Source: Afipia sp. Root123D2 (GTDB lineage: Bacteria > Pseudomonadota > Alphaproteobacteria > Rhizobiales > Xanthobacteraceae). Taken from it: DNA of 64,000 bases. Each line of letters starts with the position of its first letter. Position 1 is the stretch's first letter. This document shows positions 1-10,264 of the stretch, in pieces. The translations under genes and the position numbers were made by a program. The stretch covers positions 194,001 to 258,000 of the forward strand of contig NZ_LMDP01000003.1 of the NCBI RefSeq assembly GCF_001425835.1. The letters are read 5' to 3'. The notes beneath the pieces are model-generated. The model was not told the DNA's origin. It saw only the letters and a program-made list of their open reading frames with translations, and did not search any database.

Positions 1-2
1 AA

Positions 3-224
3 AAGCTGATTCTTGCCACAAGCCAGCGCTTCATTCGCGAAGTGGTCGAAGGAATCGATCCGGATGCAAAAAAGGACGATCTTGAATTCCTACGAAAGAT
101 GCTGAAGGAGCTCGCGACCCTCGCCGGGACCGATTACGAGCTCGTCAGGAAGGATGCTCCTAGCATTAAGGTGAAAGGCGCATCCATCGTCGCGATCGAC
201 GAGAACGGGAGGCTTCCGGCGTGA
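3..224 (+). CDS. C-terminal end of an unidentified protein (5' end outside window)
   Basis: The frame is open from the window edge and ends in TGA at 222-224, giving about 73 residues that finish with IDENGRLPA. No family is recognised. The next gene starts with GTG at 221, so the two overlap by four bases (GTGA). This implies translational coupling and a shared operon with the phospholipase-D-like gene. The role probably lies in the same defence-type unit, but the visible part has no catalytic motif. Confidence 0.6.
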   Translation, partial: KLILATSQRFIREVVEGIDPDAKKDDLEFLRKMLKELATLAGTDYELVRKDAPSIKVKGASIVAIDENGRLPA

Positions 225-1960
225 AAATCTACCTTCCCGCTTGGCACTATCGCGCGCGCGCCATCGTTCAACGCACATGGGGATGGAGTCCAATCGAAGA
301 AATGATCCTGCTCGCGCTCGATCGCACCCCAGAAACGATCGAAGAGGTGGCAACGTCGCTCGGGATTCCAAGCCAGGTCGCGGGCTCGACCATCGCGCGG
401 TTGATGCAGTTCGGCCTGGTCGAGCTTCGCCTGGCTCCTGTCCCTCAATTGGCGACAAGCGGCGTCGGTCAAGACTTCATCCGGTTGGGTGGCGCCTTGC
501 CGGAGCGAACTGAAGATCGGGAGATTCACATCAGTCTAGTGCTGGAGAAGGTCGGACACTCGGTCTTTCGCAACCGCGACGTCGAGACCGCTCCACTCTA
601 TCGGATGACCCATACAGATCACAAGGTCAACTTTCCTCCGGGCCCAGATGAGACCGATGACACAATGGCGGTCCGCGTAACGCAGCTCGTCGCCGGCATG
701 CTCCGTCCCGGCGAATGGCTGCGCGGCGTTCAAACGATCAACTCCGTTCTCGAAAGAAAATATCTCGCGATCGAACTGAACGACGTCAAGAACGGATTGC
801 TCCCTGAGGGGGCCAGCCAGGACTTGATCGGCGCTCTTCAAGCAACAATCAGGACTGGTATTCTGCCGGAAGCTAGCGATCCGCAGCCAAGCCGGTCAGT
901 GACCGTCGATACGATGATTGGCACCGATCAATTGATCGTCGGCGGCGAACAGCATCTCGAATGCTTCGAACGCATCGTGGGTCAGGCCGAGGAAGACGTT
1001 TTCGTACTTTCGACTTTTGTGACGCCTCACGGCGAAAAATACACGGAGCAACATGAACGCATTCGAAAAGCTCTTGAACAGGCTGCGCAGCGTGGCGTGC
1101 GCTGCCACTTGTTCTACGGTACTGCGCTAGACACCGACAGAAAGAACGCGATCGCGATGCAGGAGCTCAATATGCGGCTCTCGTCGGTCCGTCGCGCGCG
1201 TGGCTTTGTGTTCACGCAGCGCGATTCTGTTCGAAGCCATGTGAAATGCCTTGCCGCGGATGACGGCCACGGCGGCGCTGTCGTCGTGCTCGGCTCCTCC
1301 AATTGGCTGTCGTCGCCCTTTTCTGCCTTGGAGGTGTCTGTCGAGCTGACAGAGAACCGCGCGGCCGCGGCGGGCCTGGATCTTTTGCGTTCTATCGTGT
1401 CACCTCTTTCAAGCGCCAGCCGTTCGATTGAGACGCTCCAATTCATAGCATCGGATTTAAGGCGCTCGCGGAGCGCCTTAACATCTAGCGCCGATGCTGG
1501 AGGGAGTATTCCAGTTCGGATGAGCATTCTCCAGGCTGACGATCATGAGCGATTGATTCGGAGGGTTGCTCACGAAGCCGAAGAGCGATTTGTCTGCTGT
1601 ACCAACAAGGTCGGAGCTCCCATGGTGCCGGCGATCTTTAACCCCGCCGAAATCGCAGGACGCCGACTCGACGACGTCCGTGTTTACTACTCGCGCCAGA
1701 CCGGGCCGATCAAACGGCGGCACGTCAAGGCCCACCGCGAACGGCTACATGGTGTAGTCGATCTGATCGCCGTGGAGGATCCGCAAGTCCATGCAAAGTT
1801 TCTTTTGTGGGACAGAGATCACGTCGTGGTGAGCACGATGAATTGGGGCTCTCAGTCGGGTTCACCGGATAATCCTCTCGACGAGATCGGCCTCCATTTG
1901 GAAGGGCCTGGCATAGCCGAGTTCCTCCTAATGAAGTTCGAGAGTCAACTCGACGATTAG
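221..1960 (+). CDS. Phospholipase D-like protein with N-terminal winged-helix-like region
   Basis: This 579-aa protein carries two HKD half-sites: H340-x-K342 followed by D347 and GSSN (about 358-361), and H524-x-K526 followed by D531 and STMN (about 538-541). Two such sites form one active centre in the PLD superfamily, which includes phosphodiesterases and nucleases. Residues about 22-70 (PIEEMILLALDRTPETIEEVA..., LMQFGLVEL) look like a winged-helix DNA-binding module. No signal peptide is visible, so a cytoplasmic role is likely. The GTG start is chosen because it overlaps the upstream stop. PLD-like proteins occur in several phage-defence systems as nucleases, and the neighbouring island genes fit that role. 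The substrate is not known. Confidence 0.75.
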   Translation: MKIYLPAWHYRARAIVQRTWGWSPIEEMILLALDRTPETIEEVATSLGIPSQVAGSTIARLMQFGLVELRLAPVPQLATSGVGQDFIRLGGALPERTEDREIHISLVLEKVGHSVFRNRDVETAPLYRMTHTDHKVNFPPGPDETDDTMAVRVTQLVAGMLRPGEWLRGVQTINSVLERKYLAIELNDVKNGLLPEGASQDLIGALQATIRTGILPEASDPQPSRSVTVDTMIGTDQLIVGGEQHLECFERIVGQAEEDVFVLSTFVTPHGEKYTEQHERIRKALEQAAQRGVRCHLFYGTALDTDRKNAIAMQELNMRLSSVRRARGFVFTQRDSVRSHVKCLAADDGHGGAVVVLGSSNWLSSPFSALEVSVELTENRAAAAGLDLLRSIVSPLSSASRSIETLQFIASDLRRSRSALTSSADAGGSIPVRMSILQADDHERLIRRVAHEAEERFVCCTNKVGAPMVPAIFNPAEIAGRRLDDVRVYYSRQTGPIKRRHVKAHRERLHGVVDLIAVEDPQVHAKFLLWDRDHVVVSTMNWGSQSGSPDNPLDEIGLHLEGPGIAEFLLMKFESQLDD

Positions 1961-2271
1961 TATCTGACACGTATTTTGGGCTGCGTCCAAATTGTCAACG
2001 CGCTGCGCGCCAATTGCGCTGAAATTGCTGAGTTCTTTGTTCAAGGTGGAAAGAGAACCTTTCGCCATCTATCATCAGGCGCAGCCAAAACGCCTGATAA
2101 ATACAAAGCAGACCGAGCTCGCCGATTTTCCTACAGACTACGACGAAGATCGGTATGACCCCCAAAAATCTGCCGTCGTGAAAGCCACGCCGTCATAACG
2201 CAACCCGTTTGCAGTGCTTAGCCGGGTGGGCAGCCCCGATCGGGAGCGTCCAAAAGACCGCCTCACGAATT
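1961..2271 (+). other. Convergent intergenic region, no convincing gene
   Basis: These 311 bases separate the stop of the PLD-like gene from the stop of the AddA-like gene, which runs on the opposite strand. A 68-codon open frame at 1992-2198 has no recognisable motif and no clear ribosome binding site. It may be a relic of an older gene. No strong terminator hairpin with a T-run was seen. Confidence 0.4.
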
Positions 2272-5200
2272 TTACCGTGGCGTTCTAGTCGTGACCCACC
2301 GAATGACGCCATCCGTCATGTAAACCACGGCGCCCCGAGGTGCTCCTGTGGCACGAAGATAGTCGCTCAGCTGAGCGGCATGATCGCGCCTATCCTGCTC
2401 GCTGGGCGCGACATCGCTCTTCCAATCCAGGACAACGGCAGGCTGACCATCTTGAACAGCGATGGCATCTATCCGCCCAGCCAGCGCAGTCGCCGCGGGT
2501 GAAGCCGAGAGCATCGCATAAATTGGCCACTCCGGAGCGAGGCTTGGCCTGAGTGCGGCGATTTCGGGCAGTGCAAGGGTGCGCGCGACGGTCACCGCTA
2601 TTTCCTCTGGGTCCGGAAGCTTCGCTCCGTTGTCAGCATCAATTATAAGCTGCGTCATCAGCACTCGCGCACGTGCAGCGACGACCGGCATCTCCTCGGC
2701 CAGTTCGCCGGTAAGCATCTCCTCCATCAGCTTGTGGAGAATAAGGCCCCGCACGCGGCCGGCGCCGACCGGCAATTCGGTTTCTGGGGCTTCGCCAGGC
2801 TCCATCGCGATCGCCTCACCTCTTGGCGCTCGATCAGGATCGTGATCGCTTGGCCGCAGCCACTGGAGCGGCATCGCCGCGGCGGCGATCGCGGCACGCT
2901 CTGCCCCGAACAGCTCCGGCGTCTGCGTATTCGGAGGCGCGACGTCGGTCACGCGGGCGACCGGCGTCAAGTGCGACAGGACAAGCTGCGGCAAGTCCCG
3001 ATGCGCAAGATCAACGATCCGTGCCCAGGACCGCTGCTCAGCCTGAGGCAATTCCGGAACGATCAGAAGTTCGCGGGCGCGCGTGCAGGCGACATACCAG
3101 AGGCGCTCCCGCTCGCGGGCCAAGCTATCGTCTTCAGACTCGAGTGCGCGAAGCAGTTCCGGCGGAACCACGTCGCCAATCAGCCAATGCAGTGTTTCGT
3201 CGTCGGCGCGGTAGACGAATGCCTCGCGCGAGCGCAGCAAGGTGCCGGTGTTGATCGGAATTACCACCGGCCATTCGAGACCCTTAGCGCTGTGGATCGT
3301 GATGATTTCGATCGCATCGCCTTCCGCATCAACTCGTCCCTCATTGTGGGGCACGCCGTCGCGCCATTCCCGGGCGAGATCCCGAACGAACTTCCTGAGG
3401 CCTCGCACACCGTAAGGCCGCGCACGTTCCAGGAACGCTTCGAGATTGGCGGCCGCGCGCGCACTACGATCACCCTCGCGCGCGGCGAGGGTTGCACGGA
3501 CCGCGAGGCGTTCGATCGCTTCGGCCAAGAGCAGCGCAGGCGTGGTCGCCCGCACGCGTTTTCTGAGGTCTTGTAGGATCGCGAGCGTGCGACGTGCCAG
3601 AGGATGGGCGACATGATCGACATCGGTCAGCACCGAGAAGCGCTGGGGCGCTTCGGCGCGATCGAGATGCGGCGGAAGACCCACGGTGATGTCGAGTAGC
3701 TCCTCCTCAGTAAGCCCGACCAGTGGGCCACGCAGCAGCGCGCCGAAGGCCAATGTGTCGCCAGCGTCGGCGAGTACGCGAGCTAGCGCGAGCAGGTCCT
3801 GCACTTCTTGCCGGCGGAACAAACTCTTGCCGGCCTGCGAGGCGATCGGCAGCCCGCGCTGCTCGAGCGCGCGCTCATAACGCCAAAGCTCGGCGCCAGT
3901 TGGCGCAAGCAGGGCGATGCCGCCGGCAGTGAGCGGTACGATTGCGCCGTCCTCGTCGCGGATAGGGAGATTGCCGATAAGGCGGGTGCAGAGATCGGCA
4001 ACGGCTTCGGCCTCCGCGTCGCGGATTTGAGCGGGCCGAGAATCAGGCGGCACATCCACTGTGATTCGCGCCGCGCAGGGCAGATCATGATCGGGGTCGC
4101 CGAGCGTCGACGTGAGCGGCACGTAACCGGGCTGGCCTTCTCCCGACAACGGGCGCGCGAAGCAGCGGTTGATGTGCCTAAGGATGTCGGGACGCGAACG
4201 AAAATTGGCGGTGACCTGAACGATATTTTCCGGCAATTGCCGCTCAACAGCGGCGCGCGCCTGCGAGTATGAGCCGATATCGGCGCCTCGGAAGCGATAG
4301 ATTGCCTGCTTCGGGTCACCGACCATGAATAAAGCCCCGGCACGCAGCACGCTGTCCTGCCAGCGTCCGGCGCGATCCTTCCCCGCGATCCCGAAGAGGA
4401 TCTCTGTCTGAACAGGGTCGGTGTCCTGAAATTCGTCGACGAAGATGTGGCGATAGCGTTCTCCAAGCGCGCGGCGCACGTCGTCATGCTGGCGCACCAG
4501 CGCACGCGCCTTCTCGAGCAAGTCGTCGAAGTCCAAGACTGCAGCGGCCCGTTTGAAGGCGGCGTAGTCATCGAGTACTTCGTCGAGCTCGGCCGCAAGC
4601 TGGGCGACAAGCGCGGTCGCGAACCGACCAAGAACGGTCCGGTAGCAGCGATTGACCCGCTCAAAGCATGCGGTCGCCTCTTCATTGAGGAGCGCGCCTC
4701 GCTCTTTGCCCGCGACACGCTCCCAAGCTGATTTCCGTCTCGGCGTGAGAAGATCGAAACTGTGTCGGCGCATGCACGCGAGCTGTGGCGGATGGGCGAG
4801 ACGCCAGAGCGTGGCAAAATCCGGTGGAGGGTCGAAACTACCGGCGTAGAAGTTGGCGAGCGTCTCAAGCTCTCCGACCAATTCTAGGGTCTTGGGCTCG
4901 ACCGGCTGCGACGAAATCCAGCGTCGGAAGTCCGCGACGGCGTCGACCAGGTCGATGTCGGGCCGACCGCCGAGCTCGGCGGGCAGAGCGCGTGCGCCGC
5001 GATATCTGAGACGGAAGCGTGCGAGTTCCTGAAGAGTATCGACGATGCGACGCGGATCATCGCGCGAGAGTGTCGCGATGGCATCGCCTGGCCGCTCGGG
5101 CGCATTCAATCGCCGTTTCAGCCACTGCTCGAAGACGGAATCGAAGGCCGCCGCCGCCTGAACGGCGTCAAGAATGCGCGCGCCCGGATCAATGTCGGCC

Positions 5201-5586
5201 TCAACCGCATAGCTGGAGATGATCGTCTGGCAAAATGCGTGAATGGTGGCGGTTGTCAGTTCGTCGAGCTTCGCCGCTGCACCGGAAAGTGCGCGTCGTT
5301 GGTCCACGTTTAGTCCGTTGGGCAGAGCAAGCCGCAAAGGTTGAGGCACACGTCCCGCAAGCAGCTCCTCGACATAGCGTTGCACGCGCGTCGCCAGCCC
5401 GCTCGCGGCAAGCTCTGTGAAAGTGATCGCGGCGATCGCGCCGGGCTCGGTGCCACGCGCGAGCAGCATGGTCAGGCGTCCGGCCATTAGCGCCGTTTTG
5501 CCGGTGCCGGCGGCGGCCTCGACGAGCAACGTGGCGTCGAGATCAGTCAGGATGCGAAGCCGTGCGGGATCGTCGGCGAGTGTCAT
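2272..5586 (-). CDS. AddA/RecB-like UvrD-family helicase with C-terminal nuclease domain
   Basis: This is an SF1 helicase-nuclease of about 1104 aa. The Walker A is AAAGTGKT at residues 24-31 and the DExx box is FVDEFQDTDP. Motifs III/IV appear as GDPKQAIYRFRGAD, and the late motif as TIHSAKGLEWP followed by WYVACTRARE. The C-terminus has a RecB-type nuclease: RGLILHKLMEE, then GRIDAI and VVLDWKSD (PD-(D/E)XK). The ATG at 5586 is chosen because it overlaps the stop of the AddB-like gene as ATGA; a GTG four codons earlier is possible. It is somewhat shorter than housekeeping AddA. Its place behind SIR2-HerA and an AddB-like gene marks it as an island paralogue, probably a DNA-degrading effector or processing subunit rather than the recombination enzyme (inference). 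Confidence 0.85.
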   Translation of the reverse strand: MTLADDPARLRILTDLDATLLVEAAAGTGKTALMAGRLTMLLARGTEPGAIAAITFTELAASGLATRVQRYVEELLAGRVPQPLRLALPNGLNVDQRRALSGAAAKLDELTTATIHAFCQTIISSYAVEADIDPGARILDAVQAAAAFDSVFEQWLKRRLNAPERPGDAIATLSRDDPRRIVDTLQELARFRLRYRGARALPAELGGRPDIDLVDAVADFRRWISSQPVEPKTLELVGELETLANFYAGSFDPPPDFATLWRLAHPPQLACMRRHSFDLLTPRRKSAWERVAGKERGALLNEEATACFERVNRCYRTVLGRFATALVAQLAAELDEVLDDYAAFKRAAAVLDFDDLLEKARALVRQHDDVRRALGERYRHIFVDEFQDTDPVQTEILFGIAGKDRAGRWQDSVLRAGALFMVGDPKQAIYRFRGADIGSYSQARAAVERQLPENIVQVTANFRSRPDILRHINRCFARPLSGEGQPGYVPLTSTLGDPDHDLPCAARITVDVPPDSRPAQIRDAEAEAVADLCTRLIGNLPIRDEDGAIVPLTAGGIALLAPTGAELWRYERALEQRGLPIASQAGKSLFRRQEVQDLLALARVLADAGDTLAFGALLRGPLVGLTEEELLDITVGLPPHLDRAEAPQRFSVLTDVDHVAHPLARRTLAILQDLRKRVRATTPALLLAEAIERLAVRATLAAREGDRSARAAANLEAFLERARPYGVRGLRKFVRDLAREWRDGVPHNEGRVDAEGDAIEIITIHSAKGLEWPVVIPINTGTLLRSREAFVYRADDETLHWLIGDVVPPELLRALESEDDSLARERERLWYVACTRARELLIVPELPQAEQRSWARIVDLAHRDLPQLVLSHLTPVARVTDVAPPNTQTPELFGAERAAIAAAAMPLQWLRPSDHDPDRAPRGEAIAMEPGEAPETELPVGAGRVRGLILHKLMEEMLTGELAEEMPVVAARARVLMTQLIIDADNGAKLPDPEEIAVTVARTLALPEIAALRPSLAPEWPIYAMLSASPAATALAGRIDAIAVQDGQPAVVLDWKSDVAPSEQDRRDHAAQLSDYLRATGAPRGAVVYMTDGVIRWVTTRTPR

Positions 5587-8237
5587 CGGCAGCCCCACAC
5601 TCGTGCAAACCCTCCGAAAGCGCGCATGAACGCGCCGTTCTTGAGCTGAAGATAGGCTGCTGGCGACGACGGCAGGGCTATGCGGAAGTCATTGTGCTCT
5701 TCCTGAGCGTCGGGGCCAGGCAGGGCATGGCCACCGCGCAGGAGGGTGATGGCCGCCGTGACATGCCCGCCGAGTTCGGCGATCGCCTGGTCGACGTCCG
5801 GTAGGCGATAGGGCCTCGGCTCTTTGTTGCCGAGAAAGACGAGGCGCGCGATCACGCGCGGATTGTCGGGGAGCAACTGACTGGCCGCGACCGAATAGAT
5901 GACGCGCTGAAGCTCCGCACCGCGGCCAAGCACGATCTCCTCCGCTCGGCGCGGTTCTACGCCGGTCTTATAGTCCGACACGCGCACGCCGCGACGGTCG
6001 CCGGTGAGATCGAGCCGATCGATATTGCCTCGGATGCGCACCTGGGTACCGGGAATCGTAACAAGGGAATCGGGGCGCCAGGGTAGATCGTGTGCCATCG
6101 CACCATCGCCAGCTTGACTGAAAGCAAGCTCCGTCCAGCTTCGCGTACCGGGTTGGAACGTCTCGTCAAGCGTCAGTGCCTTGAGGGCGAGCTGAGCTGC
6201 GGCAGCGAGCGTGTGTTTCCAGAGCAACGCGGGCGGCGCCGATCGCTTGAGTGGCCAATGCGTGCGGACCGTCTCCGTCGAGGTCGCGAGCGCAGCTTCG
6301 ATTTCCTCCCGGGACGCACGCGCATAGCCCGGCACAGGTTCGAGCGCATCAACCGTGCGCTTCAGCAACTCATGGACCAGCTCACCATAAGAGCGTGCGT
6401 CCAGCGTGAGGGGCTGATCGTCTTCTGGGACCGCGCGCCAGCCCAGCGCGTAGCGCCAGACGAAGGCGAGCGGATCGCGCAACATCAGCCGCAAGGAGGT
6501 GGCGGACTGGACATCACCGATTGCGCGGACGATTTGGGGATGGTCTGCGCGAACCTGGCCATCGTGGGCGGTGACGATCGGGCGCCGCCAGTTGCGCCAG
6601 CAGAGATTGGCTGCGGTGAGCGCCGGCGATGTCGCCGCTTCGTCCGGCCGTGCAAGAAGACGATCGGCCTCGCTGAATGCATGCTGCGGAATGCGCGCCC
6701 GCTTCAGGATCTGCAAAGATGCGCTCTGCGGGATCAGCGGGCTGGCGGACAACTGCCCACCTTGAGCGTTACGCCGGCTTCGCGAGAGAACGCAGCCGCG
6801 CGCCGCCTGACTGGTGATGACGGCAAAGGCGCGTCGATCTTGCTCGGCGACGGGATCAGGGTCAAGCACAGAGCGCGGCAGGATGTGGGCCGGTATCAGT
6901 GGGTCCTCGGCCGTGCGGCGCGGCCAAGAGCGCGATGTCATGCCGAGCAGGCGCACCCAGGGACGCGGCGCACCTGCAAGGTGGCTCGCCGGGCACCAGA
7001 CAGCGCTCGCGCCTGGATCGCGTCCATCGGGCAGCCGCAAGTCCTCTAGTGAGAATTCGAGCCCTTCGGCCGGCGCGCGTCGAAGCGCCTCGGTCCAGAG
7101 CGCACGGGCCGCTGTGCCCAATAGCATCGCGCCGGCCTGCGCAGCCGCCTCGGGGCCACTCGCAAGCAGCCGCAGAATGGGCATCACGACCGGTCTTGGA
7201 TCGCCTGCGTCGGCGCGGCGGCCGGTCGCCTCGTCAAGCGCGCGCTGCCACTGATCAATCTCGAACAGCGCCGCACCAGGCTGGAGGCCGAGCGACCAGT
7301 CCGCAGGCAAGTCGGCCAAGGCACGGCTTCGACCCGCGGCATGGCCGAACAGTCGCCGGAGGCGATCCTGGCCAAGCCCGTTGAGCAGGACGTCGGCAAG
7401 TGCGGCGCACGCTTGTCCCTCGCGCGATGCGAGGACCGGCACGCCGTGCGAGAAATGGAGTGGGAGATCCGCGTCCGCGACGAGAACCAGGAAGTGCTCG
7501 TCCCAGTCCTCGGTGGCCGTGGCACAGATCGCGATCTCATCGGGTCGCGCGCGGCCAGAGGCAATGAGTTCACGCATCCAACGTAGCGCTTCGACTGCTT
7601 CGGCGCGCGGGTTCGCGCAGGAAACTAAGGATATGTCCGCAGCCATCTCGCGGTCGCTGGTAATTAACTGGCCCGGAAACCAGTTCGCATCGGAGGTTCC
7701 AGGATTGCGCCAAGCGAGTGGGACCGTCTTCGCGAGCGTCGCAAGAAGCGGACGCCAGACCGATGCAATCTCACTGAGCTGATCGATATCGATTGACCCG
7801 AGCGCTGCAGCCGCATGGGCCGCGTGCGCAATTGCGGCATCGCGCAAGTCGCGCGGTGTCAGAACCCCTGCTGGGAGGTTGGCGCGAACGCGGCGCTCGA
7901 CCTCCGCAAGCTCGGCAAGCCGAGCATTGTGGCTAGCGAGCCCCTCAAGATCGAGGTCGGCTTGCCAAACCTTTGCGAGCGTGCGGGCGATTGACCGTGT
8001 CGTGCCCGGAAGCTGACGGATACCTTCGAGCTCCGTCAAGCCGCCGGCGGCGAGTGCAGCGCGAATGGCTGGGTCGAGGTCCTGGGATCGCGCCGGTCGG
8101 TTAAAGCCTCCGGCGAGACGTGCAGCAAGCAGTGGAAGTGTGAAAATCTGCAGCCCAGAATCCGCTCGCTGTGCGGCAGCGATCCGCGCTGTACGGAATG
8201 CAAGCGGCCCTTCGACAACTATCGATCGTCGACTCAT
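5583..8237 (-). CDS. AddB-like PD-(D/E)XK nuclease family protein
   Basis: This 884-aa protein has a C-terminal AddB/RecB-type nuclease block (NIDRLDLTGD, then VRVSDYKTG, then QRVIYS), the expected D...DxK...Q order. The N-terminal part resembles the helicase-like scaffold of AddB, but no clear Walker A is present near the start (EGPLAFRTAR where GxxGxGKT might be). The nucleotide site therefore looks degenerate. The gene overlaps HerA upstream (ATGA at 8234-8237) and the AddA-like gene downstream, so a helicase-nuclease pair is translated in stoichiometric order. It is smaller than chromosomal AddB, which is usually about 1000 aa. Confidence 0.8.
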   Translation of the reverse strand: MSRRSIVVEGPLAFRTARIAAAQRADSGLQIFTLPLLAARLAGGFNRPARSQDLDPAIRAALAAGGLTELEGIRQLPGTTRSIARTLAKVWQADLDLEGLASHNARLAELAEVERRVRANLPAGVLTPRDLRDAAIAHAAHAAAALGSIDIDQLSEIASVWRPLLATLAKTVPLAWRNPGTSDANWFPGQLITSDREMAADISLVSCANPRAEAVEALRWMRELIASGRARPDEIAICATATEDWDEHFLVLVADADLPLHFSHGVPVLASREGQACAALADVLLNGLGQDRLRRLFGHAAGRSRALADLPADWSLGLQPGAALFEIDQWQRALDEATGRRADAGDPRPVVMPILRLLASGPEAAAQAGAMLLGTAARALWTEALRRAPAEGLEFSLEDLRLPDGRDPGASAVWCPASHLAGAPRPWVRLLGMTSRSWPRRTAEDPLIPAHILPRSVLDPDPVAEQDRRAFAVITSQAARGCVLSRSRRNAQGGQLSASPLIPQSASLQILKRARIPQHAFSEADRLLARPDEAATSPALTAANLCWRNWRRPIVTAHDGQVRADHPQIVRAIGDVQSATSLRLMLRDPLAFVWRYALGWRAVPEDDQPLTLDARSYGELVHELLKRTVDALEPVPGYARASREEIEAALATSTETVRTHWPLKRSAPPALLWKHTLAAAAQLALKALTLDETFQPGTRSWTELAFSQAGDGAMAHDLPWRPDSLVTIPGTQVRIRGNIDRLDLTGDRRGVRVSDYKTGVEPRRAEEIVLGRGAELQRVIYSVAASQLLPDNPRVIARLVFLGNKEPRPYRLPDVDQAIAELGGHVTAAITLLRGGHALPGPDAQEEHNDFRIALPSSPAAYLQLKNGAFMRAFGGFARVWGCR

Positions 8238-10264
8238 TTCCCCTCAGCCGCGACGCTATCATCGCCATGTTCGAAAGTTGCCGGCGTAATGCGAACCTGA
8301 GCCGCTCGCCCCTCCTCATGGAACCACAAATCTCTAATTCTCGCGTCATCGCTTGCAGGCAAAGGATTTGCGTCGCGCACGCGAAAGGTCGTGGGAAGGT
8401 TCACGGAGGTGCCGAAGACCAGCGCATGCTGCTTCGGAAGCGACGGGAGCCGCTTCAGGACCGCCTCGGAGATGAACGGGGTCATCTGCCGTATATGAGC
8501 AAGGTCGTCGGGATTCTGGATTCGATGGATGACGAAATTCGAGCACTGCGAAAGAATGGTCTTCGAGAGTTCACTGGGCCTCTGCGAAGCGGCGAGAATG
8601 AACAGCCCGTACTTTCGCCCTTCCTTGGCAATCCGCTCGTAAACTCTGCTGGCGTCTATGGCATAGCGGGATGGCTTCTCCGCGATGTATCGATGCGCTT
8701 CCTCAAGAAGCAGATGGATCGGAAACCGATTGCGTGGATCTGCTTGTCGGAGCAGCCGAAAGGCCATTCTAGCGAGCACTGACGCTACGAGCTCGACAAC
8801 CTCATCCTCCACCGCATTCATGTCGATGATGACGATCTGGTTGCGTTTGACCCAACCCGCTCCGTCGCGTGCCAAACCGAGGAGCTGCTCAAGGAAGTTT
8901 TCGAGCGACGGCCCAGCTTGGCTTCCTTGAAGGTCGTAGCGCAGGAACGCATATTCAGGTCGCTCCTCGAGCGACTTAAAACGCGTCAGCATCTGCGAGC
9001 AGTAATCTCGGATCTGACGGTTACCGTGAGCCTCCTCGTATAGGATCGCCAGATCGAGCGCCTCTCCCAACGCGGAAAACTCAAAGGGAAGGTTGGCATA
9101 TGCCGGGAATTTCAAACCTTCGATGATAAATCCGCCGCCATTGGCGTTTCCCAACAAATAGGTTGTTAAACCGGCAGGGTTGGCCATCTGGCCGAAGCCG
9201 ATTTTGATGAATGGCGCGATCTTTTGATTGTTGATCTCCGGCGTGTTGAATCTTTGCAGCAGACCGACCATGCGATCGTGTTTTGACGGACTGCCTGTGT
9301 CGTCACGAAGAATTTGGCTCAGGCAGGTTGCCAGAATGTGGTTCTTGATCCCCTTCAGCTCCGCCGCGCTGCCCGCTGAGAACAATGTTGCCAGCCCGAG
9401 CGCCATGCGCAGTATCGGTAGTTGGGTGCGCTCGCTGGCCTGCAGAAGCAGCTCCCACTCTGACTGCTCCAGAAACCAATGGGGCAGACGAAAACGCTCC
9501 GTGCGTGCGGTGCCGTCCAGAATGACATGGTCCACGCCGATCTGCTTGCGCTTTGCGAGCGGCGACAGCGCCTTCGCATATTCTCCATTGACGTCGAATA
9601 CGACGAACGTGGCACCGCGAGCATGGTGTTCTTCCGCCTTTTCGAACAAGGATTGGAGGACCGATGCGACCGTGCAGGACTTCCCGCTCCCTGTGTTTCC
9701 CAGGACGGCAGTGTGTCCGCCGAAGAAATCATCGATCCTGACCTTAACGTCGTAACCCTCGAATATGACGGACCGGCCGATCGTCAATGCGCGATAGCGG
9801 GTGGCATCAGGTGGCGTGGGTGGAACATTGTCGATCGGGGGTGTAGGCTCCGAAGGATGATCGGTTTCGAAGACTCGATCCAGTTCAGCGTCCAGCGCAT
9901 ACAGTGCGTCGCCGTAGAGTGACGGGAACACGGAGACGCCGAAGCGAAACCTTTCGCGCCGATCTTGAGGCAGCATCCCGACGGGAACGACATCGAGGTA
10001 CTTCGCCGAAGAAGCCTTATCCAGCTCCCCTTCACTGCGACTAACATGACCAACGTCGCGCTCACGCAGGCCGACGACCTCGACAACCACGTACTCGGTT
10101 TGCACCGCGACCATCAGGAACGATCCGAGCCTGGCGACATAGTGAACGTCGTCGAATCCGACGACGGTGAAGTTGTCGGTGCCCGCATGCATCTCGATCA
10201 CGAAACGGTCGGCCGCGACCGAGACCACCTTGCCGATTGCGCGCTTCCGATCGTCACGACTCAT
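8234..10264 (-). CDS. HerA-family ATPase (DUF87-type DNA translocase)
   Basis: This protein of about 676 aa has an N-terminal HAS-barrel-like region (KVVSVAADRFVIEM...), a Walker A GNTGSGKS at 189-196 and a Walker B LLLEEAHRYIAE. After these comes an arginine-finger/sensor segment (SQRPSELSKTILSQCSN). This is the HerA/FtsK fold, which forms a hexameric ring ATPase. The ATG at 10264 is preferred over 10270 because GGGGGAGG then sits six bases upstream. The gene overlaps the end of the SIR2 gene. HerA paired with a SIR2 effector is the architecture of the known SIR2-HerA (Nezha) anti-phage system, in which a HerA hexamer carries SIR2 NADases/nucleases. Here it is followed by AddB- and AddA-like genes. 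Confidence 0.9.
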   Translation of the reverse strand: MSRDDRKRAIGKVVSVAADRFVIEMHAGTDNFTVVGFDDVHYVARLGSFLMVAVQTEYVVVEVVGLRERDVGHVSRSEGELDKASSAKYLDVVPVGMLPQDRRERFRFGVSVFPSLYGDALYALDAELDRVFETDHPSEPTPPIDNVPPTPPDATRYRALTIGRSVIFEGYDVKVRIDDFFGGHTAVLGNTGSGKSCTVASVLQSLFEKAEEHHARGATFVVFDVNGEYAKALSPLAKRKQIGVDHVILDGTARTERFRLPHWFLEQSEWELLLQASERTQLPILRMALGLATLFSAGSAAELKGIKNHILATCLSQILRDDTGSPSKHDRMVGLLQRFNTPEINNQKIAPFIKIGFGQMANPAGLTTYLLGNANGGGFIIEGLKFPAYANLPFEFSALGEALDLAILYEEAHGNRQIRDYCSQMLTRFKSLEERPEYAFLRYDLQGSQAGPSLENFLEQLLGLARDGAGWVKRNQIVIIDMNAVEDEVVELVASVLARMAFRLLRQADPRNRFPIHLLLEEAHRYIAEKPSRYAIDASRVYERIAKEGRKYGLFILAASQRPSELSKTILSQCSNFVIHRIQNPDDLAHIRQMTPFISEAVLKRLPSLPKQHALVFGTSVNLPTTFRVRDANPLPASDDARIRDLWFHEEGRAAQVRITPATFEHGDDSVAAEGK

